A stretch of 20,982 bases of DNA from assembly GCA_007124345.1 (NCBI GenBank), contig SLFH01000292.1, positions 1 to 20,982 of the forward strand. The letters run 5' to 3'. This DNA is from Phycisphaerales bacterium. Lineage in GTDB: Bacteria; Planctomycetota; Phycisphaerae; Phycisphaerales; UBA1924. Each line of letters starts with the position of its first letter. Position 1 is the stretch's first letter. This document shows positions 8,041 through 14,848 of the stretch, piece after piece. The notes under the pieces were generated by a model. The model had not been told where the DNA came from, searched no databases, and was given only the letters and a program-made list of their open reading frames with translations. A program made the position numbers and the translations under genes.

Positions 8041-9522
8041 ATGACCGACGAGGCAGGCGACACCCAGAACCAACCCGAGGATCAGGCCCAAGATCAGGAC
8101 CAGAACCAGCCCGAAGGCGGGCCCGGCGAGGGCAAGCCCGGGGCGGAGAACCCCTGGCAGGCCCTGCACCTCTGGCAGATCCAGCCTGTCCGCGATGTGC
8201 TGATGGTCGCGGGCGTGCTCGCCCTTTTTTGGCTGGGCGCCAAGCTGAGCATCGTCACGGTCCCGCTCCTGCTGGCGATCCTGTTCGCCTACCTCTTCGA
8301 GCCGGTGGTGCGCCAGATGGTCCGCATCAGCTGGATGACCAGACGTCTGGCGGCGCTGGTGCTCATCTTCTTCTTCGGGTTTGTGATCGTGCTGCCCGCG
8401 TCGGTCGGGCTGGCGCTCGGGGCTGCACAGGGCGTCGCGTACGCCGCGGGCGTCGCGTCGAACATCGACTCGGTCTTCAAGTCCTCGGCCGAGCCGGACA
8501 ACACCGAGCTCTACGACGATCTGCCCGGTGACTTCTGGCGGAGCGTGCACGACATGCTCGTCGAGTGGCGCAGGACCGGCGAGGGCGACGAGATCCTCCG
8601 CGACATCGGTGAGTCGCTCAGAGGCGAGGAAGGCGACTCTCCCGACGAAGAAGATCAGGAACGCGGCGAGGAACGCGAACGCGATCAAGCGACGGCCGAC
8701 GACGAAGGCCCGACCTTCCGCCAGGCCGTCACCGGCGAACGCGAGCACGGCGCCCTCATCGAGCTCGCCCTGAACTGGACCCGGGCCAACGCCGAGGCCA
8801 TCGCCGGGCGGGCGGTTAGGACCGGGGCCGGGGCGGTCGAGGCGGCCTTCTCGGGCCTCATCTCGATCGTTTCCTTCGCCTTCATGCTCTTCCTGACGGC
8901 GTTCTTTTTCCTGTTCATCTCGCCGGGCTTCAAGGGCGTGATCGACTTCGGACGGAGCCTTGTACCGGAGAAAAGCCGGGATCGGGTGGAAGATCTGGTC
9001 GTCCAGATGGACCGCGTCGTCAGCGGGTTTGTCCGAGGCCGCCTGACCATCGCGGTGATCCTGAGCGTCTACCTCACGCTCGGCTACGCGGCGGTGGGGG
9101 TGCCGGCGCCACTGCTGCTGGGGCCGCTCGTCGGCGTGCTCTCGGTCATCCCGTACCTGGGCATGATCGGGCTGCCGATCACGGTTGTTGCCATGCTGCT
9201 CGAACCCGGCCCGCTCTTCTTCGAGTTCCAGTCGACCTGGTGGTGGGCGATCATCGGCCCCTATGTCATCTGGCAGATCGCCCAGGTCGGCGACGACTAC
9301 TTCCTGACCCCCGTTATCCAGGGCAAGAGCGTCAACATGGACACGCCGACCATCCTCTTTGCCGTTCTGGCGGGCGGGGCCCTGGCCGGCTTCTACGGCG
9401 TGCTGGTGGCCATCCCCGTCGCCGCCTGCCTGAAGATCCTCGTCAGGGAGGTCTTCTGGCCGAGGTTTGAGCGATGGGCCAAGGGGGAAGAGAAAGATTT
9501 CCTCCCGATCGGGCGCGAGTGA
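8041..9522 (+). CDS. AI-2E family transporter (UPF0118/PerM-like permease)
   Basis: This 493-residue integral membrane protein is of the AI-2E exporter/PerM family. Family members export diverse small molecules or act as Na+/H+ antiporters, so the substrate is unknown. Hydrophobic segments lie at about 54-88 and 103-129, then a long extracytoplasmic-type region at about 135-272, then helices at about 276-299, 338-390 and 400-475. The C-terminal half shows the family's typical RGRLTIAVILSVYLTLGY, GVLSVIPYLGMIGLP and GKSVNMDTPTILFAVLAGG blocks. Two oddities are a Gln/Asp/Glu-rich N-terminus of about 40 residues and a strongly charged stretch at about 195-225 inside the soluble region. The ATG at 8041 has no visible Shine-Dalgarno, and a -10-like TACGCT sits 8 bases before it. 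It appears to be a single-gene unit, 120 bases after the preceding gene. Confidence 0.88.
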   Translation: MTDEAGDTQNQPEDQAQDQDQNQPEGGPGEGKPGAENPWQALHLWQIQPVRDVLMVAGVLALFWLGAKLSIVTVPLLLAILFAYLFEPVVRQMVRISWMTRRLAALVLIFFFGFVIVLPASVGLALGAAQGVAYAAGVASNIDSVFKSSAEPDNTELYDDLPGDFWRSVHDMLVEWRRTGEGDEILRDIGESLRGEEGDSPDEEDQERGEERERDQATADDEGPTFRQAVTGEREHGALIELALNWTRANAEAIAGRAVRTGAGAVEAAFSGLISIVSFAFMLFLTAFFFLFISPGFKGVIDFGRSLVPEKSRDRVEDLVVQMDRVVSGFVRGRLTIAVILSVYLTLGYAAVGVPAPLLLGPLVGVLSVIPYLGMIGLPITVVAMLLEPGPLFFEFQSTWWWAIIGPYVIWQIAQVGDDYFLTPVIQGKSVNMDTPTILFAVLAGGALAGFYGVLVAIPVAACLKILVREVFWPRFERWAKGEEKDFLPIGRE

Positions 9523-9539
9523 CGCCCTGATCACGAAAG

Positions 9540-9555
9540 TCCGGGAACCCCCGGA
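9540..9555 (+). terminator. Weak hairpin after the AI-2E permease gene
   Basis: TCCGGG and CCCGGA form a 6-bp stem around a 4-base loop, 18 bases after the stop codon. No T-run follows, so it is only a possible 3'-end structure. Confidence 0.2.
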
Positions 9556-9651
9556 TCCGACGCCCCGTCCGGCCCGTATTTCTACGGCTCCGCGTGCGTG
9601 CGGCCAACGTCCACGCCCGCCGCACCCGGCGCGAAGATTTTTGAACAGACC

Positions 9652-9679
9652 TTGCCCAAGGTCCATTCACGAGTAGAAT
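9652..9679 (+). promoter_or_regulatory. Candidate sigma-70-type promoter of the first IPLP-anchor gene
   Basis: TTGCCC at 9652-9657 (4 of 6 to TTGACA) and TAGAAT at 9674-9679 (5 of 6 to TATAAT) are separated by 16 bases. They lie in an unusually AT-rich patch upstream of the secreted protein gene. The predicted start of transcription, near 9686, lies just before an inverted repeat. Confidence 0.4.
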
Positions 9680-9690
9680 TTCTTCCGCAC

Positions 9691-9706
9691 GTTTTATTGT
9701 TAAAAC
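9691..9706 (+). repeat. AT-rich inverted repeat, possible operator or leader hairpin
   Basis: GTTTTA and TAAAAC are exact reverse complements separated by TTGT. The element is strongly AT-rich in a GC-rich window and lies between the candidate promoter and the coding region. Its position would suit an operator just downstream of a transcription start. No binding protein can be named. Confidence 0.35.
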
Positions 9707-9761
9707 ACATGACGTCCGCGTGAAGATTTTGGAGGCGCCGCGTTCACGGCGACTGCTACGC

Positions 9762-10406
9762 ATGACTTCTCTCCATCGATCCGCCTGTCTGGCCTGTCCC
9801 ATCTCGATTTCGTTGCTCGCTCCCGCTTTCGCGGCCCCGATCCAGGTGCTGAGCGAAGGCGTGGGGAGCCTCACCTCGTCGCTCTCAGCCGACGCCCTCG
9901 TCGAGCGACAGTTGATCGCCGAGATGAGCGATGTCCGCGTGACCTCGATCCGCACGCCCAGCCTCTCCCCCGAGCGGCTCGAGGCGACCGCGGGGCTCGG
10001 CGGGTTCGACGCATCAAACCCGTTTTACAGCTTCCGACCGCATTTCCATGACCACTGGAGTGCCGAGCGGGGCGGGTTGTTCCGCAAGCGCTTCGGGCGG
10101 TCGGTGGATCCCGGCATGCTCGGCGGGTTCGGTGTCTTCGGCGACGCGATCTACGCGGCGCACGGGCGCTTCCGGCCCGTGTACCAGTCCACCTACGGGA
10201 CCAACCAACTCGGCGGCTGGTTCGCCGGCGAGTTCGACGAGCTCGCGGAGTTGTTCGACCTGATCATCGGGTCGCACCTGGCCGATCCGATCGCGGATCG
10301 CTTCCCCGGAACACCGAACGATTCCATCGTCGCCATCCCGCTCCCGGGCTCCGCGGCGATGGCGTTTGCAGGACTCTTTGTCATCGCGTCGCGACGCCGG
10401 CGCTGA
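9762..10406 (+). CDS. Secreted protein with IPLP-type (PEP-CTERM-like) C-terminal anchor
   Basis: This protein of about 214 residues is predicted to be exported and then held at the envelope. A signal peptide at the N-terminus ends in PAFAAP. The middle region is rich in Phe, Gly, His and Arg (for example PFYSFRPHFHDHW) and matches no family I recognise. The last 25 or so residues read IVAIPLPGSAAMAFAGLF and end in a cluster of four Arg: a short proline-containing motif, a hydrophobic helix and a basic end. This is the layout of exosortase-type sorting signals such as PEP-CTERM and VPLPA-CTERM. Neither this ATG nor the in-frame GTG at 9720 has a good Shine-Dalgarno. The ATG gives the more normal signal peptide, while the GTG would add 14 residues. 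A strong terminator follows 90 bases after the stop. The neighbour at 10756 shares the C-terminal signature but little else. Confidence 0.7.
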   Translation: MTSLHRSACLACPISISLLAPAFAAPIQVLSEGVGSLTSSLSADALVERQLIAEMSDVRVTSIRTPSLSPERLEATAGLGGFDASNPFYSFRPHFHDHWSAERGGLFRKRFGRSVDPGMLGGFGVFGDAIYAAHGRFRPVYQSTYGTNQLGGWFAGEFDELAELFDLIIGSHLADPIADRFPGTPNDSIVAIPLPGSAAMAFAGLFVIASRRRR

Positions 10407-10755
10407 ACGAACAACCGCCGCAATCGCAGTGGCGGAACGGACACGAGGAGGGCGCCGCCACGACGGCGTCAGTGAGGCGAGAGGAGCGGGAAGGGCGCCG
10501 GATCTGAAAGGATCCGGCGTCACTTTTTTTGCCGCGGCACTCGGGCCGCCCCCCTCCGGGCTCGGCTTCGGTTCTCGGTCTGAGGGGTTGCGCAGCGCAT
10601 CCAATAACCGGCATCGCGAAGTCCTGAAACAAGAGTTTTCAGCGCCGTCGTTCTGCTTGCCTTGCATGGGCGAGGGCACGGGGTAGATTCGATCACGGCG
10701 GGCAGCGCGGCTGCGCTTCCGCCGCCCGCGAAACGACGCGCGGGGAGGAGCGTGC
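10407..10755. other. Intergenic region between the two IPLP-anchor genes
   Basis: These 349 bases hold no convincing gene. They contain the intrinsic terminator at 10496-10530 and a pyrimidine-rich GC stretch. A weak promoter-like pair (TTGCAT at 10662, TAGATT at 10684, 16-base spacer) could serve the downstream gene. The ribosome site of that gene is at 10746-10750. Confidence 0.6.
10496..10530 (+). terminator. Intrinsic terminator after the first IPLP-anchor gene
   Basis: CGCCGGATC (10496-10504) pairs perfectly with GATCCGGCG (10511-10519) around a 6-base loop. Seven Ts at 10524-10530 follow after a TCAC spacer. This is a textbook rho-independent terminator on the plus strand. Confidence 0.85.
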
Positions 10756-11181
10756 ATGATGACGAAAGAGAAGATCGGGCTTGTTGTGATTCTCGGCGCG
10801 GCGACATCGGCGATGGCCTCGCCCGTGACGCCGATCTTCGGCGGGATCGGGCTGGAGACCGACATCGATATCGCGACTGAGCTCATCGCCCCCGCGAGCT
10901 ACGAGCACGCGAACGACCAGGAGCAGGACCTCGATCTCTCCGGCCTCTCGCCGGTGAAGGACCCGCCGACGAGCCTGCCGAGCCTTCGCCCCCCCGAGCC
11001 CGTGTTCGGCTCGAACCCGTTCGCGACGCTGTTCGGATCGAGTGTCTCCACACAGCCCGTCGACACCTTTTTTAGTATCGGTGACACGCCCGGCACGACG
11101 GTGATCGCCATCCCGCTGCCGGCGGGCGCCGGGCTCGCGACGGCCGGTGTCGGGCTGCTCGCGCTGCGTCGCCGGCGTTGA
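10756..11181 (+). CDS. Small secreted protein with IPLP-type (PEP-CTERM-like) C-terminal anchor
   Basis: This 141-residue protein has a signal peptide (MMTKEKIGLVVILG..., likely cleaved after the AMA at residue 22). An acidic, proline-rich mature region follows, with DLDLSGLSPVKDPPTSLPSL and PPEPVFGSNPF segments. The C-terminus reads VIAIPLPAGAGLATAGVGLL followed by AL and four Arg, almost the same signature as the protein encoded just upstream. The mature parts are otherwise dissimilar, so the shared end is a sorting signal rather than plain gene duplication. AGGAG lies 5 bases before the ATG (8 before the second ATG), a clear start. No catalytic motif is visible. A structural or surface-display role is inference. 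The gene converges on the TlpA-like gene with a shared terminator region between them. Confidence 0.75.
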   Translation: MMTKEKIGLVVILGAATSAMASPVTPIFGGIGLETDIDIATELIAPASYEHANDQEQDLDLSGLSPVKDPPTSLPSLRPPEPVFGSNPFATLFGSSVSTQPVDTFFSIGDTPGTTVIAIPLPAGAGLATAGVGLLALRRRR

Positions 11182-11215
11182 GGCGAACGCGGATCGACTT
11201 CCATAGAAGTGCATG

Positions 11216-11245
11216 AAAACAGCCGGGCCCGCGGTGGGCCCGGCT
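11216..11245 (-). terminator. Intrinsic terminator of the TlpA-like gene, in the convergent gap
   Basis: AGCCGGGCCC (11221-11230) and GGGCCCGGCT (11236-11245) form a perfect 10-bp stem with a 5-base loop. Read on the minus strand the stem is followed by GTTTTC, so it best serves the minus-strand gene ending at 11284. The hairpin could also slow plus-strand readthrough from 11181. Confidence 0.7.
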
Positions 11246-11283
11246 GTCGTTGATCCGTGGAGCAGAGGAAGCGCTTGGAGCGA

Positions 11284-12315
11284 TCAGCCCCCGGCGCTGG
11301 CCTGCTGCTGGCGGTAGTAGTCGAGCACCTTGCGGTAGTCGTCCTTCTCGGCCTCTTCGGTGGCGGCGTCGACGGCCTTCTGCTGCATCTCGGCGGCCTT
11401 GGCGTTGTCGCCCTTCTCGTAGTAGGCGCGGGCGAGCGTGTCGATGATCGACGCGTTCTCCCACTCGGTCAGTTCGCAGGCGCGGGTCGCGGCGGCGATG
11501 GCGAAGTCGGCGTTGCGCTGGTGCACGCCCCGAGCGGTGAGGACCGCCCAGGCGATACGGTTGAGCGACTCGGGCTGGTCCTTCAGGTCGGCCTCGAGCA
11601 GCGCGTAGCCGAGGGCGTAGCCCTGCTTGGCCTTCGCGTCATCGCCGGCGGTGACATGCTCCCAGATCATCGAGATCCAGGCGTTGGCCCGGTGGTCGCG
11701 TTTGGCGCGTTCGGCCTCGGCGGTCGCGCTGAAGCCGGGTTCGAGCACGCGCTGCAGCGGCTCGTCCATCCGCATCGGATGACCCATCCAGGCGATGCGT
11801 CCCTCTCGGTCGACGATGAACGCCGAGGGGATACCTCTGCGCCCGGCCGGAGCCATCCAGTTGTCGGCGACGGTCGTGCCGCGTTCCTGGACGACGGTGT
11901 AACCCATGCGGTCGCCCTGGTCCTCAACGAACTTGGCGATCTCGCTCTCGGACTTGTTGTCCCAGATGTTCACGCCCAGGATCTTCACATCGCCCTCGTG
12001 CTGCTCCTGGAGCTTGGTCAGGTGGGGGAAGGCCGCGATGCACGGGCCGCACCAGGTCGCCCAGGTCTCGACGACATACACGGTGCCCCGCTGCAGGCCG
12101 CCGGAGTGATTGCCCTTGAAGACCGCGCCGATCTCCAGTTCGGGAGCGGGGTCGCCGATCCAGAGCTGCGGGCGCTCGAACTCGGGGAGCTGCTCTGCGA
12201 GTTGTTCAAGGTTGACTTGGCGGGCCATCTCGCGGGCGGGGTCTGCCGTCGCGGTCATCGGCAGCATCGCCGAGCACGCCAGCACGAGGGCCGAAACTGT
12301 CATCTTCCGTTTCAT
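11284..12315 (-). CDS. TlpA/ResA-like exported thioredoxin with C-terminal helical (TPR-like) domain
   Basis: This 343-residue protein is probably a periplasmic thiol-disulfide oxidoreductase. A signal peptide (1-25, ending TATAD) is followed by a thioredoxin fold with the active site W88-C89-G-P-C92 in VVETWATWCGPCIAAFPHL. Further family features are the KILGVNIWD strand and the cis-Pro region GIPSAFIVDREGRI. From about residue 195 the sequence is helical and Ala-rich, with TPR-like units such as ALGYALLEADLKDQPESLNRIAW and ARAYYEKGDNAKAAEMQQKAVD, an extension that plain ResA or TlpA proteins lack. AAGGAG 7 bases upstream fixes the ATG at 12315. A terminator lies just past the stop. It lies about 4.5 kb from resB-ccsA, and a role in reducing apocytochrome c is plausible but unproven. 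An AhpC/TSA-type peroxidase is less likely given the CxxC. Confidence 0.88.
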   Translation of the reverse strand: MKRKMTVSALVLACSAMLPMTATADPAREMARQVNLEQLAEQLPEFERPQLWIGDPAPELEIGAVFKGNHSGGLQRGTVYVVETWATWCGPCIAAFPHLTKLQEQHEGDVKILGVNIWDNKSESEIAKFVEDQGDRMGYTVVQERGTTVADNWMAPAGRRGIPSAFIVDREGRIAWMGHPMRMDEPLQRVLEPGFSATAEAERAKRDHRANAWISMIWEHVTAGDDAKAKQGYALGYALLEADLKDQPESLNRIAWAVLTARGVHQRNADFAIAAATRACELTEWENASIIDTLARAYYEKGDNAKAAEMQQKAVDAATEEAEKDDYRKVLDYYRQQQASAGG

Positions 12316-12507
12316 CGTGAACTCCTTCCCTCAAGGGCCTGCGATGCGTCCGACCGCGTCGACCCACTGGGGTGTCATGCAGCGGCCCCGGTCGCGCAGG
12401 GCCAATCGCGCCACGAAGGCACCTTACCACAACGGACCTCGGCCCGGAAACCTTCCGGCCCTCGGATGGAGTTTTTGCTCTGGGTCCCCGCCGAAGCCCC
12501 GAACGGG

Positions 12508-12984
12508 TCAGGCGGCGGGCAGATCCGACTCGCCGAACAGCCTGAATTCCTTGCGGCGAAGGATCTGACCCGCGAGGGTCGGATCGTCCACGGCCATGGC
12601 GATCGTCGGGGTTCCGTTCGGTCTGATCATGAGCGGATAGGCGAACCGGATGTTCAACTCCGCTCCAAGCAGCGACAGGCAGAGGCTCGACAACGTGTGC
12701 CCCTGCGAGAGCTCAACGACCAGCACCGGCACCTCGCCGAAGGCCAGCCCTTCCTGGCGGAGCACATGGCGTGTGACGGCGGCTTTGTTGGTCACGATGC
12801 GGACGACGGCAAAATCGCTCGCCTCGTGCACGCTCAGGGCGCAGATGGCGCATTCCGCTCCGTCAAAGATCTCGACAAGGTCGTGGAGCTGCCCGACTTT
12901 TTGGGGGAGGAACACGCTGAACTGCGTGACCGTCGGCGGGGAGTATCCCTGAGCCGTCGGCATCGCGAGCGGTCCCTGCTCCAT
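12508..12984 (-). CDS. ACT-domain protein (two ACT-like halves), probable amino-acid-responsive regulator
   Basis: This 158-residue protein looks like two tandem ACT folds and no enzyme domain. The first (about 19-85) has FSVFLPQKVGQLHDLVEIF, the beta-alpha start with the Gly that usually contacts the ligand, then SVHEASDFAVVRIVT. The second (about 86-155) runs VPVLVVELSQGHTLSSLCLSL, then NIRFAYPL, then TIAMAVDDPTLAGQIL. Stand-alone ACT proteins generally bind an amino acid and act on a partner enzyme, but the partner cannot be named from this neighbourhood. The ATG at 12984 is preferred because GGAAAGG lies about 9 bases upstream on the minus strand. The frame continues to a TTG at 13011 without a ribosome site. 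It is separated by 192 bases from the TlpA-like gene and follows the A-type carrier's terminator, so it seems to be transcribed alone. Confidence 0.75.
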   Translation of the reverse strand: MEQGPLAMPTAQGYSPPTVTQFSVFLPQKVGQLHDLVEIFDGAECAICALSVHEASDFAVVRIVTNKAAVTRHVLRQEGLAFGEVPVLVVELSQGHTLSSLCLSLLGAELNIRFAYPLMIRPNGTPTIAMAVDDPTLAGQILRRKEFRLFGESDLPAA

Positions 12985-13163
12985 CGTGCACACCCTTTCC
13001 GCCCGGCTCAATAGAGCGGGACGAATCCCATCCCGGGGGCCGCCCGTCGGCCCGCCTCAACGCTGCTGGATATCGGTCATCGCCGGGGACGACCCAAGGC
13101 CGGGTGAGCGTCATGCCGCGGATCTTTGCGGTTCGAGAAACGCTCTACCCAAAGCCGCAACTC

Positions 13164-13193
13164 AGTTTACCCGGAACTCGTTCCCCCGTTCAA
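13164..13193 (-). promoter_or_regulatory. Candidate promoter of the ACT-domain gene
   Basis: On the minus strand TTGAAC (13193-13188) and TAAACT (13169-13164) are separated by 18 bases, in a locally less GC-rich patch. Transcription from here would give a leader of roughly 170 bases before the ATG at 12984. Both hexamers match consensus at only four positions. Confidence 0.3.
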
Positions 13194-13218
13194 GGAATTT
13201 CGGGGGCGCGAGACCCGT

Positions 13219-13254
13219 AAAAAAACACGGGCCTCGGCGTGTGAGCCGGGCCCG
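13219..13254 (-). terminator. Intrinsic terminator of the A-type Fe-S carrier gene
   Basis: Read on the minus strand, CGGGCCCGG pairs with CCG-A-GGCCCG (one bulged base) around an 8-base loop. After two bases it is followed by seven Ts (plus-strand A-run 13219-13225). It lies 10 bases past the stop of the gene ending at 13264. Confidence 0.85.
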
Positions 13255-13263
13255 GTGAGGGAG

Positions 13264-13617
13264 TCAGGCTGAGAAGCTGGACCCGCAGCCGCAGCTGCTG
13301 GTCGCGTTGGGGTTCTGGAACACGAACCCGCGTCCCATGATCTCGTCCTTGAAGTCGATGGTCGTGCCGCCGAGGTAGAGCAGGCTCTTTGGATCGCAGA
13401 TCACGGTGATGCCGTGGTGCTCGATCGCCTCGTCGGTCTCCTTCTGGCTCTCGGTGAGGTCGAGGATGTAGCTAAAACCCGAGCATCCGCCGCCCTTGAC
13501 GCCGACCCGGAGGCGGACCTTGTCCTTGTCGAGCTCCTGCTCTTCGATGATCCGCTGGATCTCTTTGGCGGCGAGCTCGGTGAGAATGATTCCTGCAGTG
13601 GTGTCAGCAACGGCCAT
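13264..13617 (-). CDS. erpA: A-type iron-sulfur cluster carrier (ErpA/IscA/SufA family)
   Basis: This 117-residue cytoplasmic protein accepts Fe-S clusters from a scaffold and delivers them to target enzymes. The three family cysteines are present: C45 in KGGGCSGFSY, and C109 and C111 in the C-terminal SSCGCGSSFS. The length and the central IDFKDEIMGRGFVFQNPNA block are typical, so the protein looks complete. The chosen ATG at 13617 has GAGGAG about 9 bases upstream. A longer frame from 13719 would add 34 residues absent from the family and is rejected. No other isc or suf gene is adjacent, so it cannot be assigned to ErpA, IscA or SufA with certainty. I use erpA because the stand-alone placement suits it. 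The gene is bounded downstream by a strong terminator. Confidence 0.9.
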   Translation of the reverse strand: MAVADTTAGIILTELAAKEIQRIIEEQELDKDKVRLRVGVKGGGCSGFSYILDLTESQKETDEAIEHHGITVICDPKSLLYLGGTTIDFKDEIMGRGFVFQNPNATSSCGCGSSFSA

Positions 13618-13779
13618 GCTGCGTGTCTCCTCGGGAGGGCCTCTCATTGGGCCAGATCCGGTCAATCCTACGCCGGGGTATCCGCCCCGGATCAACCCTT
13701 CTGAACCCGAACTGGACACCGGAATGTTCCCGGACCCCGGGCGGCTGTGCCCGGCGGGCCTGCGTCCGAGAACGGGCGA

Positions 13780-14217
13780 TCAGGCGTGCTCGTCGGGCGG
13801 GCGATAGAGCATTTCGATCCGATTGCCCGCCTCGTTGAATTCGACGCGGGTCATGTACGCCCGGATGAGCATGAGGCCCCGGCCCGTGGGCTTGTCGAGG
13901 TTCTCGTCGAGCGTCGGGTCGGCGATGGCGCCGGGGTCGAACCCCGGGCCCCGGTCCTGGACGACCAGCCGGATCTCCTCCGGCGAGACCTCCGCCTCGG
14001 CGAGCAGGGTCAGCGACGGGTCGAGGCCAGCGTGCCCGTGCTTGAAGGCGTTGGAGACGGCCTCCTCCAGGGCGAGGCGGATCGCGAAGCGCGCGGCTTT
14101 GGAATAGCCCATGCGCTCGGCGGCGCCGATCACCTCGCCGGTGAAGCGGTGGATCTCCCCCGTGTCGCGAGGGAGCTCGGCGCGGAAGTGCTGCGGGCTG
14201 TGGGTGGGCTCGGCCAT
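13780..14217 (-). CDS. RsbW-like serine kinase / anti-sigma factor (HATPase_c_2)
   Basis: This 145-residue GHKL ATPase is probably the switch kinase that phosphorylates the STAS protein encoded just upstream. Visible ATP-site motifs are the N box E51-E-A-V-S-N56-A-F-K-H60-G, the G1 box D88-R-G-P-G-F-D94, and the G2 box G112-R-G-L-M-L-I-R. The length is that of RsbW/SpoIIAB-type kinases, with no sensor or dimerisation domain as in histidine kinases. In the RsbW family the unphosphorylated antagonist pulls the kinase off its sigma factor or other target. Neither a sigma factor nor a PP2C phosphatase is encoded nearby, so the target is unknown. The ATG at 14217 lacks a good Shine-Dalgarno. A TTG at 14241 is an alternative start. 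It follows the STAS gene by 75 bases on the same strand, probably one transcript. Confidence 0.87.
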   Translation of the reverse strand: MAEPTHSPQHFRAELPRDTGEIHRFTGEVIGAAERMGYSKAARFAIRLALEEAVSNAFKHGHAGLDPSLTLLAEAEVSPEEIRLVVQDRGPGFDPGAIADPTLDENLDKPTGRGLMLIRAYMTRVEFNEAGNRIEMLYRPPDEHA

Positions 14218-14292
14218 CCGGGAGTGATCGGTTGGCGGCAACGGGCCCCGGAGCGTCGGACGCCCGGCGGCGGGCGTCGCCGGCGGGCGGTT

Positions 14293-14652
14293 TCAGCTGA
14301 AGCTGGCCATCGCCTGCTCTGCGTCCTCGTGGATCTCGAACAGGTTCACCAGGCGTGTGATCACGAAGACTTCGTGGATCTGGGGGTCGATGTTGCTCAG
14401 CCGGAGCTGGCCGCCGCGGTTTTTGACCTTGTTGTTGATCGTGATCAGCGTGCCCAGGGCCGCAGAGGAGAGGTGGTCGACATTGGCGAAGGAGATGAGC
14501 AGGCGGGGCTTGTCGTCCTCGTCGACGACGCGGGAGATCTCCTCGCCGATCTTCTGGATGTTCGCTTCATCGAGGATGTTGCGATCCAGAAACTCAACGC
14601 GGGAGACGCCGTCGGTCTTGGTGACCCTCAGTCTCGATTCTTCACCTGCCAT
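14293..14652 (-). CDS. STAS-domain anti-anti-sigma factor (RsbV/SpoIIAA-like)
   Basis: This 119-residue single-domain STAS protein is the likely substrate of the kinase encoded downstream. It shows VSRVEFLDRNILDEANIQKIGEEI near the N-terminus, then LLISFANVDHLSSAALGTLI. Aligning the last block with the SpoIIAA segment FMDSSGLGVIL places S63 at the phosphorylated Ser and replaces the preceding Asp with Ser (S62). LFEIHEDAEQA closes the domain. In the family, phosphorylation by an RsbW-like kinase blocks binding and a PP2C-type phosphatase resets it. AGGAGG lies 7 bases before the ATG at 14652, an excellent start. Upstream in-frame sequence to 14796 runs into the secretin terminator hairpin and is not coding. 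With the kinase it makes a two-gene partner-switching cassette. Confidence 0.9.
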   Translation of the reverse strand: MAGEESRLRVTKTDGVSRVEFLDRNILDEANIQKIGEEISRVVDEDDKPRLLISFANVDHLSSAALGTLITINNKVKNRGGQLRLSNIDPQIHEVFVITRLVNLFEIHEDAEQAMASFS

Positions 14653-14764
14653 CGAACGCCCTCCTGAGGACCGGCCGTAGAAGAGGCCCCGGACGCGACC
14701 ATGATAAGGGCTCTTGCGGCCAAGTCGAGCCCGGGCTCTGGGGCAGTGCCCGTCGGAGGCGAAG

Positions 14765-14793
14765 AAAAAAGGCCGGCCCCAACGGGGCCGGCC
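14765..14793 (-). terminator. Intrinsic terminator of the secretin gene
   Basis: GGCCGGCCCC (14771-14780) pairs perfectly with GGGGCCGGCC (14784-14793). On the minus strand the stem runs straight into six Ts (plus-strand A-run 14765-14770). It lies about 55 bases past the secretin stop and separates it from the STAS gene. Confidence 0.88.
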
Positions 14794-14848
14794 CAAGGAT
14801 CTCAGAACGCGAGGGTGGGGTATGGGTATTTCACCCCTGTCGGTAGTA

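Noticed and set aside
9709..9723. Mini-ORF (ATG-ACG-TCC-GCG-TGA) before the first anchor gene
   Set aside because: Four codons with no ribosome site and no attenuator structure. Chance occurrence is likely.
11257..13014. Plus-strand open frame (585 codons) opposite the thioredoxin and ACT genes
   Set aside because: It runs across two well-supported minus-strand genes and the gap between them. No recognisable domain is present.
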